Positions 16,175 to 25,425 of a stretch of DNA of 33,227 bases are shown piece after piece. The stretch's first letter is position 1. Every line of letters starts with the position of its first letter. Origin of the DNA: Alphaproteobacteria bacterium. GTDB lineage: Bacteria; Pseudomonadota; Alphaproteobacteria; Rhodobacterales; Rhodobacteraceae. Where the stretch lies: positions 1 through 33,227 of the forward strand of contig JAUHWT010000031.1 of assembly GCA_030427145.1 (NCBI GenBank), written 5' to 3'. The translations under genes were made by a program, and so were the position numbers. A model generated the notes under the pieces. That model saw nothing but the letters and a program-made list of their open reading frames with translations, did no database searches and had not been told where the DNA came from.

Positions 16175-18439
16175 ATGACGGAACGCAGCGGTTTGAGATA
16201 TTCGGTCAGCGGACTGTCCTGCGCATCCTGTGCCGTGCGGCTGGAGAAAGCCCTTGCGGAGGTTCCGGGCGTCCGGTCGGTGCAGGTGAATTTCGCCAGC
16301 GCGAAGGCGGTTGTGGAGGCCGATGACGCTGCCGGGGATGCGATCCTGAGTGCGGCGGAGCGGGCCGGGTATCCGGTGGAGCCGGTTGAGGAGACCGGGC
16401 GCAGCGTTGGGCAGCGGGAGAACGAGACGCGGGATGCCGGGCGACGGGCGCTGGTTGCGGCGGTTCTGGCCGTGCCTCTGGTCGTGCTGGAAATGGGCGG
16501 GCATCTGTTCCCCGGGTTTCACCACTGGATCGGTGAGGTCATCGGCCATCAGAACAGCCGGGTCATCCAGTTTGTGCTGACACTTCTGGTGCTGGCGGGG
16601 CCTGGGCGGCAGATTTACGCGAAAGGCTATCCGGCGCTGTTCCGGGGTGCGCCGGACATGAACAGTCTGGTGGCGCTTGGCACGACGGCCGCATTTGCAC
16701 ACTCGGTTCTGGCCACGGTTGCGCCGGGGCTGATGCCGCAGTCGGGGCAGGCGGTATATTTCGAGGCGGCGGCGGTGGTAGTGACACTGATCCTCACCGG
16801 GCGGTATTTCGAGGCGCGGGCAAAGGGGCGCGCGGGTGAGGCGATCACGAAACTTCTGAGCCTGGCACCGGATACGGCGCAGGTGGTGGAAGGTGACCGG
16901 GTCGTGGAGACGCCGGTGGAGCGGATTGTTCCCGGCGACGTGCTGGTGGTGCGTCCGGGGGAGCGCGTCGCGGTGGACGGTGTTGTCGTCTCCGGCGCGA
17001 GCCATGTGGATGAGAGCATGATTTCCGGGGAACCCGCCCCCGTCCGGAAGGAAACCGGCGATGCGGTGACGGCCGGGACCGTGAACACGACTGGGAATTT
17101 TCGGTTTCGGGCGACGCGGGTGGGTGCGGATACGACGCTTGCGGGGATCATTCGCATGGTGGAGAGCGCCCAGGAAACGCGGCTGCCCATTCAGGGTGTG
17201 GTTGACCGGGTAACGCTTTGGTTCGTGCCGGCCATTCTGGTTCTGGCGCTGGCGACGGTGCTCGGATGGCTGGCCTTTGGACCGGACCCGAAGCTGTCTC
17301 AAGCTTTGACCGCCGGTGTTGCGGTGCTGATCATTGCCTGTCCCTGTGCCATGGGTCTGGCGACGCCGACCTCGATCATGGTGGGGACCGGTCGCGCTGC
17401 GGGGCTGGGCGTTCTGTTTCGGCAGGGGGATGCGTTGCAGCTTCTGCGGGATGTGGACGTGATTGCCTTCGACAAGACCGGAACGATCACGGTTGGCGAA
17501 CCGATTTTGACCACGTTCGAGGAGTTTGACGGGTTTGATGAGTGCGAGGTTCTGCGCCTGGCGGCGTCGCTTGAAGGTGCCTCCGAGCATCCGGTGGCCA
17601 AAGCGGTGGTGGCGCGGGCAGATGAGGCCGGACTGTCGCTGGGCGAGGTTGCGGAGTTTGCGGCGATACCGGGCCGGGGCATTGCGGGGCGCGTTGAGGA
17701 CCGGGACGTGGTCATCGGGACGCGGACGCTGATGGAGGGACGCGGCATCAATGTGGCCGACCGCGCGGGTATCCTGATTGCGGTGGACGGACGGGTTGCC
17801 GCAATAATGGAGGTGCGGGACGCCATTCGGGCGACTTCGGTCCGTGCTGTGGCGGGTCTGAAAGCACGGGGCCATGAGATTGCGCTGATCACAGGTGACG
17901 CGCGGGAGGCTGCGGATTTGATTGCGGCCGAGGCCGGGATTGCGCGGGTGATTGCCGGGGTTGATCCGGCGGGCAAGGTGGCCGCGCTGAACGAATTGCG
18001 GGCCGGTGGGCGCAGGGTCGCGTTCGTCGGTGACGGGATCAATGACGCGCCGGTGCTGGCCGAGGCGGATGTGGGGATTGCGCTGGGGACCGGAACCGAT
18101 GTGGCGATTGAATCGGCGGATGTGGTTTTGATGTCCGGTGATCCGGGTGCGGTGGTGAATGCGGTTGAGGTGTCCGACCGGACCATGCGCAACATTCATC
18201 AGAACCTGTTCTGGGCCTTTGCCTACAATGTGGCACTGGTGCCGGTTGCGGCGGGTCTGCTCTATCCGTTTTTCGGGATCCTGCTCTCGCCGATGCTGGC
18301 CGGGGGTGCGATGGCGCTTTCGAGCCTGTTTGTGGTTGGGAACGCACTGCGGCTGAGGGGTATCCGGCCCGTGCATGAGGTGTCGAAGGACGCCACGCAT
18401 GCGGCCGGGGCCGGTTTTGGAGTGCGCCAGGCCGCGTGA
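16175..18439 (+). CDS. copA: Copper-translocating P1B-type ATPase
   Basis: A heavy-metal export ATPase of about 754 residues. It has one N-terminal metal-binding domain with [15 protein letters not shown] (C16, C19), about eight membrane spans, the actuator motif SGEP, the transmembrane CPC motif ([13 protein letters not shown]), the phosphorylation site [15 protein letters not shown] and the hinge [11 protein letters not shown] with the C-terminal-half motifs YN (FAYNVALVP) and MxxSS (MALSSLF) point to Cu(I) export from cytosol to periplasm. The start is uncertain: ATG 16175 has no strong ribosome site, and the open frame reaches back to a TTG at 16094. No CueR-type regulator or chaperone gene is adjacent. 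Confidence 0.88.
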   Translation: MTERSGLRYSVSGLSCASCAVRLEKALAEVPGVRSVQVNFASAKAVVEADDAAGDAILSAAERAGYPVEPVEETGRSVGQRENETRDAGRRALVAAVLAVPLVVLEMGGHLFPGFHHWIGEVIGHQNSRVIQFVLTLLVLAGPGRQIYAKGYPALFRGAPDMNSLVALGTTAAFAHSVLATVAPGLMPQSGQAVYFEAAAVVVTLILTGRYFEARAKGRAGEAITKLLSLAPDTAQVVEGDRVVETPVERIVPGDVLVVRPGERVAVDGVVVSGASHVDESMISGEPAPVRKETGDAVTAGTVNTTGNFRFRATRVGADTTLAGIIRMVESAQETRLPIQGVVDRVTLWFVPAILVLALATVLGWLAFGPDPKLSQALTAGVAVLIIACPCAMGLATPTSIMVGTGRAAGLGVLFRQGDALQLLRDVDVIAFDKTGTITVGEPILTTFEEFDGFDECEVLRLAASLEGASEHPVAKAVVARADEAGLSLGEVAEFAAIPGRGIAGRVEDRDVVIGTRTLMEGRGINVADRAGILIAVDGRVAAIMEVRDAIRATSVRAVAGLKARGHEIALITGDAREAADLIAAEAGIARVIAGVDPAGKVAALNELRAGGRRVAFVGDGINDAPVLAEADVGIALGTGTDVAIESADVVLMSGDPGAVVNAVEVSDRTMRNIHQNLFWAFAYNVALVPVAAGLLYPFFGILLSPMLAGGAMALSSLFVVGNALRLRGIRPVHEVSKDATHAAGAGFGVRQAA

Positions 18440-18491
18440 ATGCGGGGATTGCCCGCGCGGACGAATACCACGCGGACAGGGTAACCGGCAT

Positions 18492-19613
18492 TTACAGGAT
18501 AAAATCGTCGGCTGTGTAGTCGGACGCGTCGATGCCGTTGCCGTCCTCGATCACCAGGAAAAATTCACGCCAGTTGTCGCCATCCACGTTGCCCTGAACG
18601 CGGGTGTCGCCATTGTAGTTGGACAGCCAGAGCGCACCGGCGCCGAGGGCCACGCCCTGCGCGTAGGAGAGTTCGCCATGAAAGGTGAACGTCTGGTTGC
18701 CTGGAAGGCCAGTGTTCGCGTCGATGCCCGAAACATCGATCGTGTCTCCTGGTGCATTGCCCGCGCCATTGAAACCGATGATGTGGTCGTAGGAGAAGGG
18801 CTGGCTCTCGTCGGTGTCATTGAAATCGAAGGTATCGTCACCGGGCCCGCCAATCAGACGGTCCGCGCCGTATTCACCAATCAGCCGGTCATGGCCCCAT
18901 CCGCCCAGCAGGGTATCATCGCCACTACCGCCGTGGATGTAGTCGTCCCCGGCGTTGCCGTGCATCCAGTCGTCGTCATTGCCTCCATAGATGTCGTCAT
19001 CGCCCTGGCCGCCGTAGATTGTGTCGTCATCGTTGCCGCCGAGCAGGAAGTCATCGCCACCGGAGCCTGAAATCTCGTCATCTCCGTCGGAGGCATTGAT
19101 GGTGTTCGCGCCGTTGGTGCCCTGGAGGACGTCATTTCCGTCGCCGGTAACGAGGTTTTCGAACTCGGTGAAACTTTCTCCGACATAGTTGGTCAAGCCG
19201 GTCGCGAGGTTGATTTCGTAGTCAAAGTTCCAGTGCGTGGTAAACAGAGTATCGATGCCGGTCCCGCCGCTCAGGTCCTCCTGTGTGCCGGTTGCGGCCC
19301 AGATCAGGTCGTTGCCGGCATTGCCGTTATAGATGCCGCGGCCGCTGGAATAGATCAGATCGTTGCCCTGGCCGCCATAGACGGTGTCGCCGCCGCCCCA
19401 ATTGTGGGTGCCGGCGTAGAGGATGTCGTTGCCACTGCCGCCCTCGATGTAGTCGTTTCCGCCACCGCCATCGATGGTGTCATTGCCGCCGTTGCCGGAT
19501 ATGTTGTCGTTGGCGGCGCCTGGTGTGCTCCAGAACGGAAACCTGAAGACGCCGGGCGAGACGTATCCAGGTTCAATGCTGTCCGCGCCGTTGGTTCCAG
19601 TAAAAAATGCCAT
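18492..19613 (-). CDS. Secreted RTX (hemolysin-type calcium-binding) protein
   Basis: This 373-residue acidic, Gly/Asp-rich protein starts at ATG 19613 behind GGAAGGA; a longer in-frame start lacks support. It carries many calcium-binding nonapeptides (NISGNGGNDTIDGGGGND, GGSGDDTLLGG, GGQGDDDIYGGNDDD) that form parallel beta-rolls outside the cell. It has no Sec signal peptide, and its C-terminus ends in a short acidic/hydrophobic tail (DYTADDFIL), typical for type I secretion. No enzymatic domain is apparent; the segment after the repeats (about residues 285-373) is an RTX-adhesin/EF-like tail. No type I secretion genes are in the window. Its function, such as adhesin, matrix or S-layer-like protein, is unknown. 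Confidence 0.85.
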   Translation of the reverse strand: MAFFTGTNGADSIEPGYVSPGVFRFPFWSTPGAANDNISGNGGNDTIDGGGGNDYIEGGSGNDILYAGTHNWGGGDTVYGGQGNDLIYSSGRGIYNGNAGNDLIWAATGTQEDLSGGTGIDTLFTTHWNFDYEINLATGLTNYVGESFTEFENLVTGDGNDVLQGTNGANTINASDGDDEISGSGGDDFLLGGNDDDTIYGGQGDDDIYGGNDDDWMHGNAGDDYIHGGSGDDTLLGGWGHDRLIGEYGADRLIGGPGDDTFDFNDTDESQPFSYDHIIGFNGAGNAPGDTIDVSGIDANTGLPGNQTFTFHGELSYAQGVALGAGALWLSNYNGDTRVQGNVDGDNWREFFLVIEDGNGIDASDYTADDFIL

Positions 19614-19680
19614 TGGGAAAATCCTTCCGCTGAAATCCTGATGTGGCATGGGGACGGGTTGATGCCTTTTGGTGTCCGGA

Positions 19681-19703
19681 CCCGGATTGTGGTATAATCC
19701 GGG
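19681..19703. promoter_or_regulatory. Promoter -10 box embedded in a perfect operator-like dyad
   Basis: CCCGGATT (19681-19688) and AATCCGGG (19696-19703) form a perfect 8-bp inverted repeat. A consensus TATAAT (19693-19698) lies across its right half, with TTGGTG 18 nt upstream as a weak -35. It is 161 bp upstream of the LuxR-like gene and 68 bp upstream of the divergent RTX gene. A protein bound here would block the promoter. Confidence 0.55.
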
Positions 19704-19863
19704 CGAGACGCGGGCCCGGTCCCATGCGCCCACCGCTCCATTGGCCCATCGGAATGGGCGAACCGGTGATGTGGCGCAGAATGACGCAAACGGGCCGTCC
19801 CGGGCATCGGGCAGATGCCGTATTTTTCTGGGTCATTTGCAGTATTTGGAGTTCAGGTCATTG

Positions 19864-20208
19864 ATGGAACAAGGGAAAAATCCGGGCGGACCGCCGCCGC
19901 GGGAAGAGTTGACGGGCAGGGAAATGCAAATAGCCCGCGCCTATGCCGATGGTGGCAGCTACAGGGCTGTGGCGGAGGTTTTCGGGATTTCTCCCGCCAC
20001 GGTGCGGACCCATATTGGCACGGTTTACCGGAAACTGGGGGTGGGCTCAAAAATCGAACTGCTCAGAGCGATCGGGCCTTCGGCGCGGGATGGGCGCGAC
20101 GTAACGGAACATGAAGCCGACAGGCTCAAGCGCGAAAACCGACAGCTTCGTGAGGAGCGGGAGGCGTTGAGGATGGCGACGGAGATTTTCGCCCGTCGCA
20201 GGTCTTAG
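19864..20208 (+). CDS. Small LuxR-type HTH protein with an IS3-OrfA-like zipper tail
   Basis: This 114-residue cytosolic protein has a complete LuxR/GerE DNA-binding domain in residues 14-68 (LTGREMQIARAYADGGSYRAVAEVFGISPATVRTHIGTVYRKLGVGSK). The C-terminal helix RLKRENRQLREEREALRMATEIFARR closely resembles the leucine-zipper end of IS3-family OrfA transposase subunits (RLRxEN..L..E.dILKKA..FFA). There is no receiver or autoinducer domain. The zipper probably provides dimerisation. I chose ATG 19864, with GGAG upstream; TTG 19861 is possible. It is convergent with the RND pump gene, separated by a strong terminator. The target genes are unknown; the divergent RTX gene is a candidate. Confidence 0.75.
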   Translation: MEQGKNPGGPPPREELTGREMQIARAYADGGSYRAVAEVFGISPATVRTHIGTVYRKLGVGSKIELLRAIGPSARDGRDVTEHEADRLKRENRQLREEREALRMATEIFARRRS

Positions 20209-20212
20209 GATT

Positions 20213-20238
20213 GCCGCGCCCGGATTTAGGGGCGCGGC
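20213..20238. terminator. Bidirectional terminator between luxR-like and RND genes
   Basis: A perfect 9-bp stem, GCCGCGCCC (20213-20221) with GGGCGCGGC (20230-20238), and an 8-nt loop lies in the 39-nt gap between convergent stops. ATTTG follows on the plus strand and AATCC on the minus, so T-runs are weak but the stem is very stable. Confidence 0.7.
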
Positions 20239-20247
20239 ATTTGCGTG

Positions 20248-23200
20248 TCAGATCGCTTCGGTGGAAACCTCGCCGGGCATGCGCTGCGCCTTCGATCCGG
20301 ACTTGCGGCCGAAGAGGCGCATGACGATCACGAAGAACAGCGGCACGAAGAGAACGCCCAGGACAGTCGCAGAGATCGTACCGCCCAGCACGCCCGCTCC
20401 GATTGCGTTGCGTCCACCGGCACCGGCGCCGGTACTGAGCACGAGCGGCAGCACGCCGAGAGAGAAAGCCATGGATGTCATGATGATCGGGCGGAATCTC
20501 TGACGGGCCGCTTCGCGGGCGGCGTCGAGCAGGGATTCGCCGGACTGGAAGCGTTCTCGGGCGAATTCCACGATCAGGATGGCGTTCTTGCCCGTGAGAC
20601 CGATCACGGTGAGCAGGCCCACCTGGAAGAACACGCCGTTCTGGAAGCCCCCGAGCCACGCGCCGACGAGCGCACCAAGCACACCGATGGGCATGGCCAG
20701 CATGACCGCGAACGGGATGGTCCAGCTCTCGTAGAGGGCGGCAAGGGAGAGGAACACGGCGGCCAGGGACAGCGCGTAGAGCAGGGGCGCCTGGTTGCCG
20801 GATTCGACCTCTTCCAATGACAGACCGGTCCATTCAAGCGAGAAGCCTGGTGGCAGCTGTTCCGCGAGGCGTTCCATTTCCGCCATGGCCTCACCGGTAG
20901 AGACGCCCTCGGCGGGCGAACCCTGGATCTGGAGCGAGGGGACACCGTTGTAGCGGTAGATGCCCTGTGCGCCCTGCTTCCAGGAACCGGTGGCGAAGTT
21001 GGAGAAGGGCACGAGTTCGCCCGACGCATTGCGCACGCGCCAGCGGTCGAGATCGGTGGGGGCCGTGCGCGAATCCGCCTGGCCCTGCACATAAACCCGT
21101 TTGATCTGCCCACGGTCGACGAAGTCGTTCACGTAGGACCCCGCCCAGGCGATGGAGAGAAGCGAGCTTACATCCGTGGCGGAGACACCCATTGCGCCGG
21201 CCTTGCGCCAGTCGATGTCAATGTCGTACTGCGCCGCGCTTTCCAGACCGTTGGGACGGGCCGAGGCGATCAGTTCGCTTTGGGCCGCCATGCCGAGCAG
21301 CTGGTTGCGGGCCTGGACGAGCTGGTCATTGGTCTGACCCGCTCGGGCCTGGAGGTAGAAGTCGAAGCCCGAAACGTTGCCAAGCTCGATCACCGCGGGT
21401 GGCACGATGGGGAAGACCATGGCGTCACGGATTTGGCTCAGTGCGCCGAAGGCACGGCCGGCAATGGCCTGAGCGCTCTGGTCGGGGCGTGTGCGTTCCT
21501 CCCAGTCCTTGAGGCGCACGAAGGCGATACCCATGTTCTGGCCCGCACCCGCGAAGCTGAAGCCGCCAACGCCGAAGACGGAGTCGACATTCTCGCTCTC
21601 GTTTTCGAGGAAGTGGGTTTCGACCGCATTCACCACATCCATGGTGCGCTCGATGGTTGAGCCGGTCGGGGTCTGGATGAGGGTGAACATGATGCCCTGG
21701 TCCTCATCGGGCAGGAAGCCGGTTGGGGTACGGACAAACAGGAGACCCATGGCCACGGCCATCGCGATGTAGATCACACCCACGCGGAACGGACGCCGCA
21801 CGATCCAACCCACGCTGCCCGAATAGCCGCCGAGGACACGGTCGAAGAACCGGTTGAACAGGCCGAACGGGCCTTTGGTTTTTGCACCGTGGCTTTTTTT
21901 CAGGAGCGAGGCGCAGAGCGCGGGGGTGAGCGTCAGAGCCACGACCACTGATAGCGCCATGGCAGACACAATAGTGATGGCGAACTGCTGGTAGATCACG
22001 CCGGTTGAGCCGCCGAAAAACGCCATCGGGACGAACACGGCCGAGAGGACCACGGCGATACCGATGAGGGCGCCGGTGATCTGACCCATGGATTTGCGGG
22101 TGGCCTCGCGGGGCTCAAGCCCGTCCTCCTCCATGACGCGTTCAACGTTCTCAACAACCACGATGGCGTCGTCCACGAGCAGACCGATGGCCAGAACCAT
22201 GGCAAGCATGGTCAGGGTGTTGATGGTGAAACCCGCCGCCGCAAGAACACCGAAGGTTCCGAGCAGTACCACGGGAACCGCGAGGGTGGGGATCAGCGTG
22301 GCGCGCAGGTTCTGAAGGAACAGGAGCATCACGAGGAACACCAGGACGATGGCCTCGATCAGGGTTTTCACCACCTCCTCAATGGAGATCTCAACGAAGG
22401 GGGTGGTGTCATACGGGATCACGTAATCCACGCCTTCGGGGAAGAGCTGCGCGAATTCCTCGACGCGTTCCTTGACCAGTTCGGCGGTCTCGAGCGCGTT
22501 CGCACCGGTGGCGAGGCTGATGGCCATACCGGCGGAGGGAAGCCCGTTGAAGCGGGTCTCGAAATTGTAGGATTCCGCGCCAATTTCGACCTCGGCCACA
22601 TCGCTGACCAGCACGAGCCCGCCATCGGTTTCGGCCCGCAGAACGATCTGCTCAAAGTCTTCCGGCGTGGAGAGCAGCGACTGTGCGGTCACCGTGGCCG
22701 TCAGGGCCTGACCGTCCACGGTGGGACGTGTGCCGAACGCACCGGCGGAGATCTGGGCGTTTTCCGCACTGACGGCGGCGACCACATCCGAGGGTGAAAG
22801 CTCGTAGGCCGCCAGCTTGGACGGGTCCAGCCAGATGCGCATGGCGTAGGGCGAGCCGAACACCTGGACGTCACCCACGCCCTCAATCCGGCTGATGTCA
22901 TCGACCATGTTGGAGTTCAGGTAGTCCGAGAGGTCAGCCTGGTCGTAGCTGCCATCCGGGGAGATCAGGGAGATCACCTGAAGGAAGCCCGACGAGGATT
23001 TCTGGACCGTCACGCCCTGTCTCTGCACGGGTTCGGGCAGAAGGGGCGTGGCCTGGGACAGTTTGTTCTGAACCTGGACCTGCGCGATGTCGGGATCCGT
23101 GCCGGTCTCAAAGGTCAGCGTGATGTTGGCGGACCCGGACGAGGTGGAGGTCGACGAGAAGTAGCGCAGGCCGTCGAGACCGGTGAGCTGCTGCTCGATG

Positions 23201-23391
23201 ATCTGCGTGACGGTGTTCGACACCGTCTGGGCCGATGCGCCGGGGTAGTTCGCCTGCACGGTGACCGTGGGCGGGGTGATCTGCGGGTACTGGGCAACAG
23301 GCAGGCTGAGAACGGACAGCACGCCGATACCCATCAAAATGATGGAGATAACCCAGGCGAAAACCGGGCGGTCAATAAAATAGCGTGACAT
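20248..23391 (-). CDS. RND efflux pump, inner-membrane transporter (HAE1 family, AcrB/MexB type)
   Basis: A 1047-residue proton-driven multidrug pump of normal HAE1 length. It opens MSRYFIDRPVFAWVISIILM; the family signature GLDGLRYFSSTS and the proton-relay region LAIGLLVDDAIVVVENVERVMEE (the DD pair in TM4) are clear. GVLPLVLSTGAGAGGRNAIG near the C-terminus is typical of AcrB relatives. Two repeats of six spans, with two large periplasmic loops, are visible. It is encoded 3 nt after the adaptor gene and would work with that protein and an outer-membrane channel. Substrate range (drugs, solvents, fatty acids, bile-like compounds) cannot be read from sequence. Confidence 0.93.
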   Translation of the reverse strand: MSRYFIDRPVFAWVISIILMGIGVLSVLSLPVAQYPQITPPTVTVQANYPGASAQTVSNTVTQIIEQQLTGLDGLRYFSSTSTSSGSANITLTFETGTDPDIAQVQVQNKLSQATPLLPEPVQRQGVTVQKSSSGFLQVISLISPDGSYDQADLSDYLNSNMVDDISRIEGVGDVQVFGSPYAMRIWLDPSKLAAYELSPSDVVAAVSAENAQISAGAFGTRPTVDGQALTATVTAQSLLSTPEDFEQIVLRAETDGGLVLVSDVAEVEIGAESYNFETRFNGLPSAGMAISLATGANALETAELVKERVEEFAQLFPEGVDYVIPYDTTPFVEISIEEVVKTLIEAIVLVFLVMLLFLQNLRATLIPTLAVPVVLLGTFGVLAAAGFTINTLTMLAMVLAIGLLVDDAIVVVENVERVMEEDGLEPREATRKSMGQITGALIGIAVVLSAVFVPMAFFGGSTGVIYQQFAITIVSAMALSVVVALTLTPALCASLLKKSHGAKTKGPFGLFNRFFDRVLGGYSGSVGWIVRRPFRVGVIYIAMAVAMGLLFVRTPTGFLPDEDQGIMFTLIQTPTGSTIERTMDVVNAVETHFLENESENVDSVFGVGGFSFAGAGQNMGIAFVRLKDWEERTRPDQSAQAIAGRAFGALSQIRDAMVFPIVPPAVIELGNVSGFDFYLQARAGQTNDQLVQARNQLLGMAAQSELIASARPNGLESAAQYDIDIDWRKAGAMGVSATDVSSLLSIAWAGSYVNDFVDRGQIKRVYVQGQADSRTAPTDLDRWRVRNASGELVPFSNFATGSWKQGAQGIYRYNGVPSLQIQGSPAEGVSTGEAMAEMERLAEQLPPGFSLEWTGLSLEEVESGNQAPLLYALSLAAVFLSLAALYESWTIPFAVMLAMPIGVLGALVGAWLGGFQNGVFFQVGLLTVIGLTGKNAILIVEFARERFQSGESLLDAAREAARQRFRPIIMTSMAFSLGVLPLVLSTGAGAGGRNAIGAGVLGGTISATVLGVLFVPLFFVIVMRLFGRKSGSKAQRMPGEVSTEAI

Positions 23392-23394
23392 GTA

Positions 23395-24558
23395 TCAGCC
23401 CCTGTCGGCCTGGTTCGGTGTTTCGGCGGCGCCGACAACGGGCGGCTCCATCTCCTCCGGCGCGACGGTTGCGCCGGGTGCGACTTTCTGAAGTCCCTCA
23501 ACGATGACGCGGTCACCGGCCTCAAGCCCGCTCTGCACGACCCAGTTGGAGCCCCGGTCCTGGAGCACGGTCAACTGGCGCAGTTCAACGACATTGTCGT
23601 CATTGACCACGAGCGCCGTCGGGTTGCCGCGACGGTCCCGGGACACGCCCTCCATGGGGGTGAGGAACACATCGTCGATGGTGCCCGTGGGCATTTCGAC
23701 CTGGACATACATTCCAGGAATGAGAAGTTCCTCAGGGTTGTCGAACTTCAGGCGCAGCACAACGACGCCGGTCGCTTCATTCACGTGCGGCTCGGCGGCG
23801 GTGAGCATGCCAACCTGGTCGTAGTCGGAGCCATCGGCGAGACGCAGGCGCACCTCGTTGTCGGTCATGTGGGTTTCGCCGCTTTTCATCCGGCGATGCC
23901 AGGCCAAAACCTCGGCTGCCGACTGGGTCACGTCGACATAGACCTCATCAATGGCACGGATCACGGCCATCGGGTCAGCCTGGCTTGCGGTGACGAGGGC
24001 ACCGGCGGAGACGTCGGAGAAACCGATTTTGCCGGAAAGTCGCGCACGGATGTCGGTACGGTCGAGTTCAAGCTGGGCCGAGTCCAGCTGCGCCTGGGCA
24101 AGAGCGAGGGCGGCCTTGGCGGCGTCGCGGGCCGAGATGGCGTTGTCCTCGGTTGCGGCACTGCTGACGCCGCGCTCGGACAGGGTGCTGACGCGGTCCG
24201 CCTCACGATCGGCCGCGCGCAGCTGCGCCTCGGCCTGGCTGACACTGGCGCGGGCCTGTGCCAGAGCGGCCTCATAGGTGCCACGGTCGACACGGTAGAG
24301 AACCTGTCCGGCCTCCACGTCGGAGCCTTCCTCGAACAGGCGCTCGATGATGATGCCATTGACCTGTGGACGAACCTCGGCCTCGTCTGACGGGCGCACG
24401 CGGCCTGGCAGGATCGAGGTGAGGGTAACGGTTTCGGGCTGAACGGTTTTTACGGTGACAGCCGTGGGCGGCGGGCCGTCCTGTGCGGATGCGCCGGTGC
24501 CGAGGGAAACTGCTGTAAGGACAGCCGCGATGAAGCCGGTAATCTGACGGGAGACCAT
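23395..24558 (-). CDS. RND efflux periplasmic adaptor (membrane fusion protein, AcrA/MexA type)
   Basis: The product has 387 residues with an N-terminal signal peptide (ITGFIAAVLTAVSLGTGASA, cleaved before QDG) and no lipobox Cys. It has the barrel-sandwich/lipoyl halves (ILPGRVRPSDEAEVRPQVNGII, GSDVEAGQVLYRVD), a coiled-coil hairpin (ALAQARASVSQAEAQLRAADREADRV...), and C-terminal beta-barrel and membrane-proximal domains (LTVLQDRGSNWVVQSGLEAGDRVIVEGLQKVAPGA). It links the inner-membrane pump to an outer-membrane channel. The ATG at 24558 has only a weak ribosome site. It leads the two-gene operon; no outer-membrane factor is encoded, so a TolC from elsewhere must be shared. Confidence 0.92.
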   Translation of the reverse strand: MVSRQITGFIAAVLTAVSLGTGASAQDGPPPTAVTVKTVQPETVTLTSILPGRVRPSDEAEVRPQVNGIIIERLFEEGSDVEAGQVLYRVDRGTYEAALAQARASVSQAEAQLRAADREADRVSTLSERGVSSAATEDNAISARDAAKAALALAQAQLDSAQLELDRTDIRARLSGKIGFSDVSAGALVTASQADPMAVIRAIDEVYVDVTQSAAEVLAWHRRMKSGETHMTDNEVRLRLADGSDYDQVGMLTAAEPHVNEATGVVVLRLKFDNPEELLIPGMYVQVEMPTGTIDDVFLTPMEGVSRDRRGNPTALVVNDDNVVELRQLTVLQDRGSNWVVQSGLEAGDRVIVEGLQKVAPGATVAPEEMEPPVVGAAETPNQADRG

Positions 24559-24613
24559 AGTGCTGAGTCTTTCGTTTTTGACACGGCTTGCGAACGGAGC
24601 CGGACCGATTTAA

Positions 24614-24664
24614 GAAACTTAAGGGTTTCGTAAATATTACTTCAATCCGGATTTCAAGCGGATT
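24614..24664. promoter_or_regulatory. Candidate TetR operators between the efflux operon and its regulator
   Basis: Two inverted repeats lie in the divergent gap: GAAAC (24614-24618)/GTTTC (24625-24629) with a 6-nt spacer, and AATCCG (24644-24649)/CGGATT (24659-24664) with a 9-nt spacer. Either could be the regulator's site. The region is notably AT-richer than its surroundings, as expected for divergent promoters. Confidence 0.4.
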
Positions 24665-24692
24665 GCTGCGACGCAAAAGGAAAAAAAGCGAA

Positions 24693-25346
24693 TTGAGGTC
24701 AAAAATCTGCACCAAACGCGAGTCACGGGGCAGGCCGGTGGTTATTCCATCGGAGGAAAGGCGCGACCGGGTGCTGGACGCCCTGGACGCCGTTTACGCA
24801 AAAAACGGCATGGCCGGTACGACGATGGACGCGATTGCGGCTGAGGCCGGTATGTCGAAAAGCACGCTCTATCGTCTGTTTTCCGACCGGGATGCGCTGT
24901 TTCGCGCGCATATTGAACGCATACGCTCCAGCCATGTCAGACCGTTGACGGTTGAGGACCGGGAGCTTCCGATTGAGGAGCGGCTGCGGAAACTTCTGAC
25001 GCCGGACCCGGCAATTCATCATTCGGGTTTGCCGATTGCGGTGCTGCGCCATGTGATCTCGCATGAGGACGGTCAGGCGGAAATCGGGCAGGCCTGCGTG
25101 CTCGACATGATCCTCGCGGACCGCGCACTGATCCGCGAGGTGCTGGATGAGGGCGTGGTGCGGGGCGAGGTGGAGATTTCAGACACCGAAAGTGCGGCGG
25201 CTCTGCTGCAGAGCATGATCAAGGTGCCGCTGCTGGAGCTGCTCCTGCGTCCGGGTGTGTTGCCGGATGCCTGTGAAATGCGGGAGCGGTTTGAGCTGGG
25301 TCTGGGGGTTTTCCTGACCGGGATCGGTGCGCGGCGGGCGGCTTAG
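24693..25346 (+). CDS. TetR/AcrR-family repressor of the RND pump
   Basis: A 217-residue regulator with an N-terminal TetR helix-turn-helix: RRDRVLDALDAVYAKNGMAGTTMDAIAAEAGMSKSTLYRLFSDRDALFRAHI. The divergent C-terminal ligand domain ends ELGLGVFLTGIGARRAA. No ATG lies upstream of the HTH; the TTG at 24693 follows AAGGA and gives the usual short basic N-terminus. A longer frame from 24588 would cover the operator region and is less likely. It is divergent from the efflux operon, the standard arrangement for a local repressor released by pump substrates. Confidence 0.85.
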   Translation: MRSKICTKRESRGRPVVIPSEERRDRVLDALDAVYAKNGMAGTTMDAIAAEAGMSKSTLYRLFSDRDALFRAHIERIRSSHVRPLTVEDRELPIEERLRKLLTPDPAIHHSGLPIAVLRHVISHEDGQAEIGQACVLDMILADRALIREVLDEGVVRGEVEISDTESAAALLQSMIKVPLLELLLRPGVLPDACEMRERFELGLGVFLTGIGARRAA

Positions 25347-25378
25347 AGGCGCCGCTCAAATTACTGCAAAACGGCGGA

Positions 25379-25409
25379 ACCGCCCCTCATGTAGAATATG
25401 AGGGACGGT
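25379..25409. terminator. Bidirectional terminator between tetR and the nuclease gene
   Basis: The stem ACCG-C-CCCTCAT (25379-25390) pairs with ATGAGGG-A-CGGT (25398-25409): 7 bp, one mismatch, then 4 bp, around a 7-nt loop. A TTTT run follows on the minus strand. It serves the convergent stops at 25346 and 25426. Confidence 0.65.
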
Positions 25410-25425
25410 CCAAATGCATCTGATC

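Noticed and set aside
16121-18400. Long minus-strand frame opposite copA (about 759 residues)
   Set aside because: Arg/His/Pro-rich translation without any domain, the typical antisense shadow of a high-GC3 gene; the plus strand encodes a complete P-type ATPase.
18900-19560. Repetitive DNA in the RTX gene as a CRISPR or tandem-repeat array
   Set aside because: The periodicity of about 27 nt reflects the nonapeptide calcium repeats; units diverge in sequence and there are no spacers.
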